This document shows, in pieces, positions 9,251-16,997 of a stretch of DNA of 64,000 nt. The stretch's first letter is position 1. Every line of letters starts with the position of its first letter. The DNA comes from Heyndrickxia acidicola (GTDB lineage: Bacteria > Bacillota > Bacilli > Bacillales > Bacillaceae_C): assembly GCF_001636425.1 (NCBI RefSeq), contig NZ_KV440953.1, positions 2,430,847-2,494,846 on the forward strand. The letters run 5' to 3'. The translations under genes were made by a program, and so were the position numbers. Under the pieces are notes generated by a model that saw nothing but the letters and a program-made list of their open reading frames with translations, had not been told where the DNA came from and did not search any database.

Positions 9251-9397
9251 GCTGTTTTTGCATAGATTGTTTCTTTACGTACAAAGGATTATTCCGTATG
9301 TTGTCTGTCTTCGCGGCATCTTTTCGTAAACTATTCACAAGTTTTAATACAATCATTTCTTTTGCATCATATAGCAACAAAGTTTACTTAAAGAGCC
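9251..9397 (-). repeat. Family-1 inverted-end element, copy C
   Basis: Reverse orientation: gctgtttttgcatagattgt ... cgcggcatcttttcgtaaac ... aacaaagtttacttaaagagcc. About 147 bp, between the B3/4 gene and the tRNA terminator. Confidence 0.7.
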
Positions 9398-9424
9398 TTA
9401 TACAAAAAAGAAAACAAATTAAAA

Positions 9425-9466
9425 AACGCAATACCTCGTTCTGCTTTGGAAACGAGATACTGCGTT
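9425..9466 (-). terminator. Terminator of tRNA-Gly
   Basis: Sixteen-bp stem aacgcaatacctcgtt / aacgagatactgcgtt with two G-U pairs, followed on the minus strand by TTTTTT. It lies 15 bp past the tRNA CCA end. Confidence 0.85.
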
Positions 9467-9481
9467 ATGCTCAAGTATGTA

Positions 9482-9555
9482 TGGAGCGGGTGATGGGAAT
9501 CGAACCCACGACAACAGCTTGGAAGGCTGTAGTTTTACCACTAAACTACACCCGC
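9482..9555 (-). tRNA. tRNA-Gly (anticodon TCC)
   Basis: Minus-strand cloverleaf: acceptor stem GCGGGTG / CACCCGC, D arm with GTAGTTTAGTGGTAAAACTAC, anticodon loop CTTCCAA giving TCC, T arm GTGGGTTCGATTCCCAT, discriminator T, and an encoded CCA (plus strand tgg at 9482-9484). 74 nt including CCA. Monocistronic, with its own terminator at 9425-9466. Confidence 0.97.
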
Positions 9556-9789
9556 ATATTTAATTTTTTACAAGTCTTTGTTTCAACTATTTTAATTTAC
9601 AACAAATTTCGTCATATTTCAAGTTTTTTTTCAAAAACGGTTTAACCTTTAATATATTACTTGGATTTCTCTAGCAAAGGATTTATATACATTCACTGGT
9701 TAATTTAAGTATTCCCAAAAGATAGAGCTTCAAATAGGGGGTTTTAGCAATTCTTTATGATGAGTCTATGATAATAATAGAAGCTTTAG

Positions 9790-9836
9790 AAGCAATTCAT
9801 CAAAAAATGTTTCAACAATAGCGTTATCATGGTAAC
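9790..9836 (-). pseudogene. Scrap of IS3-family transposase (OrfB)
   Basis: Minus-strand translation gives SYHDNAIVETFFDELL, matching the IS3 OrfB block normally written (C/W)xDNAxxESFF that surrounds the catalytic glutamate. Only about 15 residues are recognisable; stop codons follow. A small insertion-sequence relic, moderate confidence because it is short. Confidence 0.45.
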
Positions 9837-10004
9837 TAGGCAGATTCCTGCTTGCATCCAAAAAACAATACACCCTTTTTTCGTAATGGCAAAAAACGAT
9901 TATTGTAAATTTGATGCCCTGGTGAAGAGTGCGAAAGGATCATGCTTACAGAGACTATAAAAAACGAGGCTGTCCCAAAAGGTGCAATATCAAGATTGGG
10001 ATTG

Positions 10005-10460
10005 TACATAGATATAGGCAGCGTTCCGTTCATCCTGCTGGGTTGATTTCCGCTGCAGGCACTCGCTTGCCGCGGGGCGGTTGGAGAGCCTCCTCGTCGC
10101 AAGCTCCGAGGCCACTGAAAAAGTCCAAGAATTTTTCACAAAGGTATTTTCCTGAAAAATACAGCCCTACTTTGGTTTATGAAATGCATTGTAAACATTA
10201 TGTTATCCCCCACTTCTCAAGTGAAAAACACTTGTTTTTTGGGTTTTGGTTTTTCGAAAATTGTAGTTTTTTATTAAAAAGAACTTTTTCAGTGGCCTCG
10301 CAAGCTCCTGCGGGGTCTCTCCAAACATGCTGATCCCGCAGGAGTCTCGTGCCTTCCTCTCCAATCAACTTTGAAATAAATCTTAATTGGGATTGTACAT
10401 AGATACAGTCAACGCTCTGATCTTCCTGGAGGTTGATTTTCACTCGTGTTGCCTGTTCGT
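10005..10460 (+). repeat. GC-rich hairpin repeat (family 2), interrupted copy
   Basis: Blocks gtacatagatataggc, gggttgatttccgctgcagg, cactcgcttgccgcgggg, ctcctgcggggtctc, tcccgcaggagtctcg and ccttcctctccaatcaactt occur in the same order as at 12740 and 56905. The core ctcctgcggg / cccgcaggag can form a 10-bp stem. A 192-bp element is inserted in the middle (10108-10299), so this copy predates that insertion. Confidence 0.75.
10108..10299. mobile_element. 192-bp MITE-like element with 17-bp perfect TIRs and 9-bp target duplication
   Basis: Ends are perfect inverted repeats, gaggccactgaaaaagt (10108-10124) and actttttcagtggcctc (10283-10299). The host sequence gcaagctcc is duplicated directly outside (10099-10107 and 10300-10308). 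Inside it is AT-rich with no coding frame. Removing element plus one duplication restores the hairpin-repeat consensus, which shows it moved as a unit. It must depend on a transposase elsewhere; I cannot name the IS family from the ends alone. Confidence 0.88.
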
Positions 10461-10552
10461 TTCTGTCAAATTAATTTTTAATAGAGACACCATGTATCAT
10501 TCGCACCCATTGTTCTTCTCCCTTTTTCCTTTTTCTGTTCCAAAATAAAAAA

Positions 10553-10584
10553 GAGGTGACTCTATCGTATTTTGAGTCACCCTC
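10553..10584 (-). terminator. Terminator downstream of ribD
   Basis: Stem ggtgactc / gagtcacc, flanked by gag/ctc, with TTTTTTATTTTGG after it on the minus strand and ATTTTTTT on the plus strand. A similar but decayed phrase, tgttcttctcccctttttct plus aaaagaggtgactc, occurs at 13225-13275, suggesting a duplication of this tail. Confidence 0.8.
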
Positions 10585-10626
10585 ATTTTTTTCCAATGCA
10601 TATTTATCTCCAAAAGCTTGCATCCT

Positions 10627-11724
10627 TTAATTTTTTGGATAAGCAGTCAGGCACAAATCTTCGCCGTATTGTTCTATCTTCTCAATTCGAAGATCTACGG
10701 CTTCCCCCATTCTTTCTGGATCACTTCCAGCAAAAGGAGTAAGAGAGTGAAGTCCTCCCAATATTTTAGGTGCAATGTACACAATGAATTTATCGATCAG
10801 CCCTTCTCTTAAAAAAGCACTGTTCACCCGGCTTCCGCCTTCCACAATGATATCCGTAATGCCCTTTTGATAAATCTCGGCCAGTAGCTCCTTTAGGTCG
10901 AGGCCATGTTCATTTCTGGAAAGGAGAAGGATTTCAACACCTTTTTCCTCCAATGCCTTTGCCTTGACAGGGTCTGCATCACTTGCGGCTGCGATCCACG
11001 TACTGGCTTCAGAGCAATCTGTTAACAAGGCATCTAGAGGAGTTCTTAGTTCTGAATCCAAAATCACTCTTACGGGATTTTTTCCTGCACCCGTTTCCAA
11101 TCTGGTTGTTAACCTTGGATTATCGGCAAGCACTGTGTTAATCCCGACAAGAATGGCATCTGTTTGATGACGAAGCTCATGAACATTTTTTCTCGCTTCC
11201 TCACCAGTTACCCACTTCGAGTGCCCATTGTATGCAGCTATTTTCCCATCCAGCGTCATGGCTGCTTTGGAAATCACAAAAGGCCTTCCGGTGAGCATAT
11301 TATGAACAAAACGCTCATTAAGCCTTTTAGATTCCTCCTCTAATACCCCTACTTCCACTTCAATGCCTGCTTCGCGAAGGAGGCGAATCCCCCTTCCTGC
11401 TACCTGTGGATTCGGATCTTCCATCGCAATTACTACTCTTTTCACACCGGAATCCTTAACAAGAATGGCACAAGGCGGGGTTTTCCCATAATGCGAGCAG
11501 GGTTCGAGTGTCACATAAAGGGTGGCACCCTTTGCATGTTCTCCCGCCATACGAAAAGCATGAACCTCTGCATGAGGCTCCCCGGCCTTGCGGTGAATCC
11601 CTGTTCCGACAATTTGTCCATCCTTGACGACTACAGCGCCCACCATAGGATTAGGATTAGTTTTGCCCTTTGCTGTTCCTGCCATATCCAGTGCGAGCCT
11701 CATAAAATCGTGATCTGTTTTCAT
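10627..11724 (-). CDS. ribD: Bifunctional riboflavin biosynthesis deaminase/reductase RibD
   Basis: Converts the GTP cyclohydrolase II product by deaminating its pyrimidine and reducing the ribosyl side chain with NADPH. N-terminal zinc deaminase domain: HAEVHAF near residue 50 and EPCSHYGKTPPCA near 75-87 supply the zinc ligands and catalytic glutamate. C-terminal reductase domain from about residue 145 (RPFVISKAAMTLDGKIA, HSKWVTGEEAR, DIIVEGGSRVNSAFL). 365 residues, normal. Its ATG overlaps the stop of ribA by 4 bp, so the two are translationally coupled. In B. subtilis ribD heads a ribDEAH operon under an FMN riboswitch; here only ribA and ribD are together and no such riboswitch is seen. 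Confidence 0.95.
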   Translation of the reverse strand: MKTDHDFMRLALDMAGTAKGKTNPNPMVGAVVVKDGQIVGTGIHRKAGEPHAEVHAFRMAGEHAKGATLYVTLEPCSHYGKTPPCAILVKDSGVKRVVIAMEDPNPQVAGRGIRLLREAGIEVEVGVLEEESKRLNERFVHNMLTGRPFVISKAAMTLDGKIAAYNGHSKWVTGEEARKNVHELRHQTDAILVGINTVLADNPRLTTRLETGAGKNPVRVILDSELRTPLDALLTDCSEASTWIAAASDADPVKAKALEEKGVEILLLSRNEHGLDLKELLAEIYQKGITDIIVEGGSRVNSAFLREGLIDKFIVYIAPKILGGLHSLTPFAGSDPERMGEAVDLRIEKIEQYGEDLCLTAYPKN

Positions 11725-12470
11725 CCAATAAAGCTCCCCGCTGTTTTTTCAGGTATATGCCCTGCTTTTTCAATTTTTGTTTTCAGGTAATGCTGATTGA
11801 ATTCCGAGATATCCCCCCATAATGAAAGGTGATCCTCTGCTGATAATCCTCTAGCTACGAGTGCAGCGAGCTTTTTTGGATTATTGGTAATTAAGGTAAC
11901 GGGTTTATTTCGAAGGTAATTTAATACACTTAGGGCATCATCATAGCTACGGATGTCGTCATCAAAGCCCAGGGCATGGTTTGCTTCAACTGTATCATAT
12001 CCCTCCTGCTGCAGAAGGTAGGCAAAGGTTTTGGAAACCAGCCCAATTCCTCTTCCTTCATGATCCGCAAGATAAAACAGAGCCCCGCATCCATTTTCTG
12101 CAATCATTCTCATAGACTGCCGCAGCTGATATCCACAGTCACATCGTTTGCTGCCAAATATATCTCCCGTATGGCAAATGCTATGCATCCTCACAAGAGC
12201 TTTATCAGCATTTTCAAGGTCACCATACACCAAAACCGAAGACTGCTGCAAAGCGGCAAGATTTTTCTCAGACAAGGACTCAAGAACTGTTTCTTTGTCC
12301 ATTTTTTTATCATCAAGAGGGAGCCAGGTATACCAGTTAAAATGGATAACTTCATCATCGAGCTGAACGGGGAGTTTTACTGGACCTACCAAGCATAAGC
12401 TTTTTTCCTCTCCCCTTGAAATGATGGTCATTTTATTTGTAAGAAGGTCTTTAACTTCCTTTGCTATCAT
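11721..12470 (-). CDS. ribA: Stand-alone GTP cyclohydrolase II (RibA-type)
   Basis: Opens the imidazole ring of GTP, giving the first riboflavin intermediate. 249 residues with the family core: HSICHTGDIFGSKRCDCG holds the three zinc-binding cysteines (spacing C-x10-C-x-C), DHEGRGIGL is the catalytic stretch, and TNNPKK sits near the C terminus. The N-terminal 85 residues are less conserved. Unlike the usual Bacillus RibA it is not fused to a DHBP synthase (RibB) domain. It is followed without a gap by ribD. Start ATG follows GAGGGG. It may be an extra copy serving a second GTP-derived pathway; that is inference. Confidence 0.9.
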   Translation of the reverse strand: MIAKEVKDLLTNKMTIISRGEEKSLCLVGPVKLPVQLDDEVIHFNWYTWLPLDDKKMDKETVLESLSEKNLAALQQSSVLVYGDLENADKALVRMHSICHTGDIFGSKRCDCGYQLRQSMRMIAENGCGALFYLADHEGRGIGLVSKTFAYLLQQEGYDTVEANHALGFDDDIRSYDDALSVLNYLRNKPVTLITNNPKKLAALVARGLSAEDHLSLWGDISEFNQHYLKTKIEKAGHIPEKTAGSFIG

Positions 12471-13406
12471 TTCTATCCCCTCTTTTACTTTTCTTTTCTT
12501 TTCATGTGTTGTGTTTGCTGACTTACTTTATGTAACTAAGCGTACAATGGTACTGACGAAAGAGTCAAGTTATCCATATATATGTACACTAAAAGTGGCT
12601 GACAGCTTAATAGAATGAAAACGTGCATAAAAAGAGGTTGGCCCAAATGATGCAAATGATATCAAGGGACCCTGGCTACAGCAACTTTTTTGTTTGTTGG
12701 TTTCCACTGCAAACATTTCTTTTTGCTTCAATCAACCATTAAGTTAAATCAAAATTAGGATTGTACATAGATATAGGCTGCGCTCTGATTTTCCTGCAGG
12801 TTGATTTCCGCTGCAGGCGCTCGCTTTCCGCGGGCGGCCGGGAGCCTTCTCGTCGCAAGCTCCTGCGGGGTCTCCCTTTGGCCAGCTTTTCCCGCAGGAG
12901 TCTCGCACCTTCCTCTCCAATCAACTTTTGAATTAAATCAAAATTAGGATTGTACATAGATAAGGCTGCGTTCTGATTTTCCTGCAGGTTGATTTTCACA
13001 ACGAATACTCGCTTTTCGTTGGCGGTAATGGAACTACATCGTTGCATGCTTATGGGAAATCTCCTAAACTTGCTTAACCTGCAGATGTCTTTTGCCTTCT
13101 ACTCTAATCAACGTTGAATCCATACGATCTTCTGGTATTACTCGATATGCTCAGCGATGTTCGTCCTGCTTGTTCTTTTATGCTCATAAAAATTTTCTAC
13201 ATACGGACCCATGGTATTATTCGAATTAATTGTTCTTCTCCCCTTTTTCTGTCCAAAAGTACAAAAGAGGTGACTCAAAAGGCCGCTATAAACACCTTAT
13301 GATCACCCCATTCAGATTCACTATTGCGCGTTAAACCATGAAAGAGGTCTGACCCTTTTATCACTTAAACGCACTAAAGTCATTCCTCTTTTGCTCGCTA
13401 GTGGTG
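12471..13406. other. Gene-free spacer with tandem hairpin repeats
   Basis: About 935 bases. The left 130 bases must contain the ribA promoter; a minus-strand TTGACT (12563-12568) with TACGCT 18 bp further is a weak candidate. I looked for an FMN riboswitch (AGGGGCAGGGTGAAATTCCC-type core) and see none. The rest is family-2 repeat (12740-13115) and a decayed copy of the ribD tail. Confidence 0.45.
12740..13115 (+). repeat. GC-rich hairpin repeat (family 2), two tandem copies
   Basis: Two head-to-tail units, each beginning aaaattaggattgtacatag and ttttcctgcaggttgattt. The first is well preserved with ctcctgcggg / cccgcaggag able to pair; the second is worn after ttgattttcacaacg. The reverse strand can be read as a peptide with LIGEEGARLLRE, which recurs at every good copy and is a by-product of the repeat. 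Confidence 0.75.
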
Positions 13407-14669
13407 TTATTTGACAATCCGAATGGTGAAGAAATCCCTAATGAGCCAAGGCCCTTGAGGAAATCCAAGACTGATTTGCCAAGCACCCAATCCCCATAGT
13501 TTGTAATCACGCACAAGCTTGAATTTTCTCCTTATACTTCGTGTATCTTCAAACCAAACAACATGCCGCAAGCCCTGATCATCCGTATAGTGGAAGTATG
13601 GAGACTGGTATTCTTCTGAATACTGAATAGGTGACCCTGTTTTCATAGCCAGTTCCACAGCCTGCTGATTGGAAACCGTTTTGGCTGAGGTCTCCGGACT
13701 ATATGGAATAACCCAATCATATCCATAGAGAGGAACCCCCATAAGAATCTTATTTCTCGGCACTCTTTCAAGAGCAAATTCAAGGGTTCTGATAACCTGG
13801 TCTATTGGTGCAACAGGACCTGGTTCACTCCCTAAATAATGCCAGTCATACGCCATGATAAACATGAAATCGACAGCTGAGCCAATGGCGCCATAATCGA
13901 ATCCTTTAAGCCAGGGAATATCCTCACTTGTTTTTGCAGGAACCGCAATGGAAAGTCGCAAGCCTTTTGTATGCAAACGCTCTTTTAAATCATGCAAAAA
14001 ACCAGAAAAACGATCACGGTCCTCAGCCCTGACACCTTCTATATCAATATTCACTCCACCGTAGCCTTTTTCCGACACAAGAGCGAAAATATTTTCAATC
14101 AGCCTATTTCTCGCTTTCGGATTTCTCAGTACCTGACTGGCTAGCTGCGGACTAAAACCAGCTTGGGTAAGATTTGTTATGGTCGCAAGCGGAATGGTTC
14201 TGCTTCTCCATGCTGCTTCAATGGCCCGCAGATCATTTAACTCGCTTAGTGATCCCTCACTTGTAAAATGATATTCAAAAAATGGATAATAAGTTAAGTA
14301 TGGAGCAAAATCCCGAATCAATTCCTGGTCATGTGGTGTGCCGGTAATATATATATACCCAAGTGTTGAAATTTTGGTTTGAGGTATTTGGGGCAGTTTC
14401 ACCTTCATACCTGGCTGCAGCATAGCAGGGCTTATGCCAGAGTTTGCCTTTTTGATCTCTTCAAGTGAAACAGAGGCTGCAAGCGCAATCGAAAACAAGG
14501 TGTCTCCCGGCTGCACGATATAGATTTTCGAATTCATTAGTAAAGCTTGACCAGGGACGATATTGAACTCTGCCAATCCATTGACAAGCCGAATGTTTTC
14601 AGTGGGAATATCAAATTTTTTGCTTATAGAAAAAAGCGTATCTCCTGTTTTTACAGTATAGACAAACAT
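13407..14669 (-). CDS. LysM-LysM-GH18 spore germination hydrolase (SleL/YaaH type)
   Basis: 420 residues: two LysM domains (about 2-46 and 48-93, each with the GDTLFSI signature) followed by a glycoside-hydrolase 18 domain to the end. The catalytic strand reads GGVNIDIEGV, keeping the D-x-E pair. Proteins of this build (SleL/YaaH, YdhD, YvbX) are spore coat/cortex N-acetylglucosaminidases active on muramic-delta-lactam cortex during germination. There is no signal peptide, as expected for a protein made in the mother cell and placed on the spore by its LysM domains. Start ATG follows AGGGGGGATC. Stands alone on this strand. Family confident; the specific paralogue is not. Confidence 0.9.
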   Translation of the reverse strand: MFVYTVKTGDTLFSISKKFDIPTENIRLVNGLAEFNIVPGQALLMNSKIYIVQPGDTLFSIALAASVSLEEIKKANSGISPAMLQPGMKVKLPQIPQTKISTLGYIYITGTPHDQELIRDFAPYLTYYPFFEYHFTSEGSLSELNDLRAIEAAWRSRTIPLATITNLTQAGFSPQLASQVLRNPKARNRLIENIFALVSEKGYGGVNIDIEGVRAEDRDRFSGFLHDLKERLHTKGLRLSIAVPAKTSEDIPWLKGFDYGAIGSAVDFMFIMAYDWHYLGSEPGPVAPIDQVIRTLEFALERVPRNKILMGVPLYGYDWVIPYSPETSAKTVSNQQAVELAMKTGSPIQYSEEYQSPYFHYTDDQGLRHVVWFEDTRSIRRKFKLVRDYKLWGLGAWQISLGFPQGPWLIRDFFTIRIVK

Positions 14670-14915
14670 AACGATCCCCCCTTTGTTATATTAGTCTATT
14701 TCCGTCTTTTGTCCTCTGTGCCATGAATTCTTCTCCTAAACAATTAACATGGCCCTCACCGAATCCATGCTTCATGGATTCTGCTGGCAAAATGGCCATT
14801 ACTGTAGCTTTTCCATTTCCGCTCATTTCTGAAAAAACTTTTATTTTAGGTTTTGGCCATTCCTTTACTATAATGAAGCAAATAGGGAAAAGTTTTTCGG
14901 AAACAGGGGGAAAAT

Positions 14916-15725
14916 ATGTATAAGATTCTTGTCATCATTGCTGGGTCTATTATTGTAGGATTTGCGTATAATTTTTTTCTCATACCTCACCATATACTAA
15001 GCAGCGGAATAAGCGGAATCGCCATTATGCTTGGTTTAATTACTCCCATTAATACAGGTATATTAAACCTGCTGCTGAATCTCCCACTCTTAATACTCGG
15101 ATTATTAAAGTTGGGCAAAAGATTCATTCTTTACACAATATTGTCTGTTATTACCTTGTCTGTGAGTCTCTATGTCATTCCCGTAAAAGAAATATCTACA
15201 GAGCCGATTCTTTCCTCGTTATTCGGAGGAGTATTGACCGGTATCGGAATAGGCTTAATTTTCAGGGTTTCCGGCTCATCCGGGGGCTTTGACATAATCG
15301 CAATGCTATTGGCTAAGAAAAAAGATTTCCCTCTCGGAACCATAATATCGGCCATGAATGGGATTGTCATTCTTGCAGCAGGCTTTGTATTCACATGGGA
15401 TGCTGCCTTAAACACAATCATAGCCATATATGCGACTGGCAAAGTGATTGATGCCATCCATACAAAACACATCAAGCTGACATTAATGATCATTACAAAA
15501 AAAGGGGAAGAAATGAAGAAACAGCTTCTTTCCAATCTTTATAGAGGGGTTACCATCCTGGACAGCGAAGGCGCTTATTCAGGGGAAAACCGCAAAATCT
15601 TAATTACCGTGATTACACGTTATCAATTAACCGACGTAAAATCTATTATTAATCAAATCGACTCAAGTGCATTTGTAAACATAACGGAAACAACCGAAGT
15701 AATAGGGTCGTTCCATCGAACCTGA
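14916..15725 (+). CDS. YitT-family membrane protein
   Basis: 269 residues: an N-terminal membrane block of about five or six helices (YitT_membrane, residues 1-165) and a C-terminal cytoplasmic DUF2179 domain (about 170-265, containing RGVTILDSEGAYSGENRKIL). The signature GSSGGFDI (VSGSSGGFDIIAML) between helices is typical. The family is widespread in Firmicutes, with many paralogues of unknown substrate. ATG follows AGGGGGAAAAT. A strong terminator at 15736-15783 closes it as a single-gene unit, divergent from the GH18 gene. Confidence 0.9.
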   Translation: MYKILVIIAGSIIVGFAYNFFLIPHHILSSGISGIAIMLGLITPINTGILNLLLNLPLLILGLLKLGKRFILYTILSVITLSVSLYVIPVKEISTEPILSSLFGGVLTGIGIGLIFRVSGSSGGFDIIAMLLAKKKDFPLGTIISAMNGIVILAAGFVFTWDAALNTIIAIYATGKVIDAIHTKHIKLTLMIITKKGEEMKKQLLSNLYRGVTILDSEGAYSGENRKILITVITRYQLTDVKSIINQIDSSAFVNITETTEVIGSFHRT

Positions 15726-15735
15726 GAAATGAAGA

Positions 15736-15783
15736 AAAGGACAAAGACTGTGCTTAATCTAAAGCGCAGCCTTTGTCCTTTTT
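15736..15783 (+). terminator. Terminator of the yitT-like gene
   Basis: Long stem aaaggacaaagactgtgc / gcgcagcctttgtccttt with one mismatch and a 10-nt loop, then U-rich TTTTATAT. Confidence 0.9.
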
Positions 15784-15818
15784 ATATGGCTCTGTGAAAT
15801 TTCTATGTTGATAACAGC
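15784..15818 (+). repeat. Short dispersed repeat (family 3)
   Basis: ggctctgtgaaatttctatgttgataac, matching 23178-23213 closely and the reverse complement at 7003-7037. It may be the outer edge of a larger degenerate repeat. Confidence 0.45.
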
Positions 15819-15836
15819 TCATTTTCTTTTATCCAA

Positions 15837-16001
15837 GGCTGTTTTCGCATAGATTGTTGTTGTTTTACGTACAAAGAATGATTCCTTGAGTTGTCTGTCT
15901 TCGTGGCATCTTTTCGTAAGATCTTCACAAATTTTAATAATGAATATATGTTTAAAATGATATTTTTGTGTCCAATAGCAACAAAGTTTACGAAAAGAGC
16001 C
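15837..16001 (-). repeat. Family-1 inverted-end element, copy D
   Basis: ggctgttttcgcatagattg ... gtcttcgtggcatcttttcg ... aacaaagtttacgaaaagagcc; 165 bp and one of the best kept copies. It sits 15 bp from the stop of the ABC permease gene, where no other terminator is visible. Confidence 0.78.
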
Positions 16002-16016
16002 TTTACCAATTAGATG

Positions 16017-16997
16017 CTAATACATATCCCTTTTTGTAAAAACAGTAAAAGAAACGATTAGTGATGCAGCCATCCATATAAAAAGAACAGCCATTGAAAA
16101 GCCAAGTGTCATTCCTTCAATAGGAGGCTTGGTTCCGCTTACGTAGTCGGTAAGCTCCAGATTCACCATAAATAAGTACTTCGCACTCTCCCAGGAAGAC
16201 ACCATATTGGTAAGGATGGCACCTGCAATGAGAGCAGCAAGCATCGTACCCATTACAGCTGCAGTGCTCTTGATTAAAACCGAAAGCATAAACGTTAAAC
16301 TGCCTACTACTACACACACAAACCACACCAGCCCAAATTCCATCAGAATGTATACCCATTGAGGGATGAGATGGACGTGGTTTGTCAGTAAATCCTCTCC
16401 CTTTGTAGTAAATCCCGTCAGCATCGGCATGTTCCATCCTCCATAGCCAAAGACAATCCCGGATATAACATAAGAAAGTATAGCTACACACAGCACAATG
16501 AGTGAAACAGACAGCAGCAAGGCAATGTATTTACTTAATAAAATTTTCCACCTTTTGACCGGCCTTGTTAAAAGGAGCTTCATGGTTCCTCCACTCGCTT
16601 CAGATGACACTATATCAGCAGCCACCACCATCACAAGCAGCGGCAGCAATAAGTCGATTGAATTTTCAGCGAATACTCTCATGAACGTGGGAGCTCCCGG
16701 GGCGCTCGGATTAATATTGTGATCAAGATAATACTGATCCTGGCTCAGTTCAATCTTCAAAAATTGCGCCCAATCAGACTGCAAGGTGCTCGAGCTGAGC
16801 CTATTTTGAATGTCTACAATGTCCTGTTGAAGATGGACCCTCCAATCCTTTGTACCAAGCTTCTCCATTGCAGATTTATTCTGTTTATACTGTGCATATG
16901 TAAAAAGAGGAACAAGAATAGCGACAATTAAAATAATAACAAACAAACGTTTCTTCCGAAAAATTTTCAACTGCTCATTATAAATGAGATTCATCAT
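16017..16997 (-). CDS. ABC-2 type transporter permease
   Basis: 326 residues with a first transmembrane helix at about 17-35, a 60-residue extracytoplasmic loop, then five more helices, the layout of ABC-2 exporter permeases (BcrB/NatB-like). The loop before helix 2 contains EASGGTMKLLLTRPVKRWKILLSK split over two blocks, the coupling segment typical of this family. It overlaps the ATPase gene by 20 bp and is last in the SGNH-ATPase-permease operon. Substrate unknown; relatives export peptides, antibiotics or ions. Confidence 0.88.
   Translation of the reverse strand: MMNLIYNEQLKIFRKKRLFVIILIVAILVPLFTYAQYKQNKSAMEKLGTKDWRVHLQQDIVDIQNRLSSSTLQSDWAQFLKIELSQDQYYLDHNINPSAPGAPTFMRVFAENSIDLLLPLLVMVVAADIVSSEASGGTMKLLLTRPVKRWKILLSKYIALLLSVSLIVLCVAILSYVISGIVFGYGGWNMPMLTGFTTKGEDLLTNHVHLIPQWVYILMEFGLVWFVCVVVGSLTFMLSVLIKSTAAVMGTMLAALIAGAILTNMVSSWESAKYLFMVNLELTDYVSGTKPPIEGMTLGFSMAVLFIWMAASLIVSFTVFTKRDMY

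Larger units (their letters stand above)
9556..10552. other. Repeat-filled, gene-free spacer
   Basis: Almost 1 kb without a real gene. Contents in order: AT-rich tRNA promoter region, a short IS3-type transposase scrap (9790-9836), a GC-rich hairpin repeat (10005-10460) split by a nested inverted-end element (10108-10299), and a lead-in to the ribD terminator. Open frames here cross the repeats. Confidence 0.6.

Noticed and set aside
9298-9645. Frame of 115 codons across the tRNA-Gly gene
   Set aside because: It covers family-1 copy C, the tRNA terminator and the tRNA itself on the opposite strand; an accidental frame.
12471-12740. FMN riboswitch upstream of ribA
   Set aside because: I looked for the conserved AGGGGCAGGGTGAAATTCCC-type and CCGGCGG cores and found none; a model search would be decisive.
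10198-13047. Open frames on the minus strand at 10198-10443 and 12739-13047 with the recurring peptide LIGEEGARLLR
   Set aside because: The peptide is the reverse-strand reading of the family-2 hairpin repeat, also seen at 56834-57148. There is no ribosome-binding site, the frames run across repeat borders, and the same words occur wherever the repeat does.
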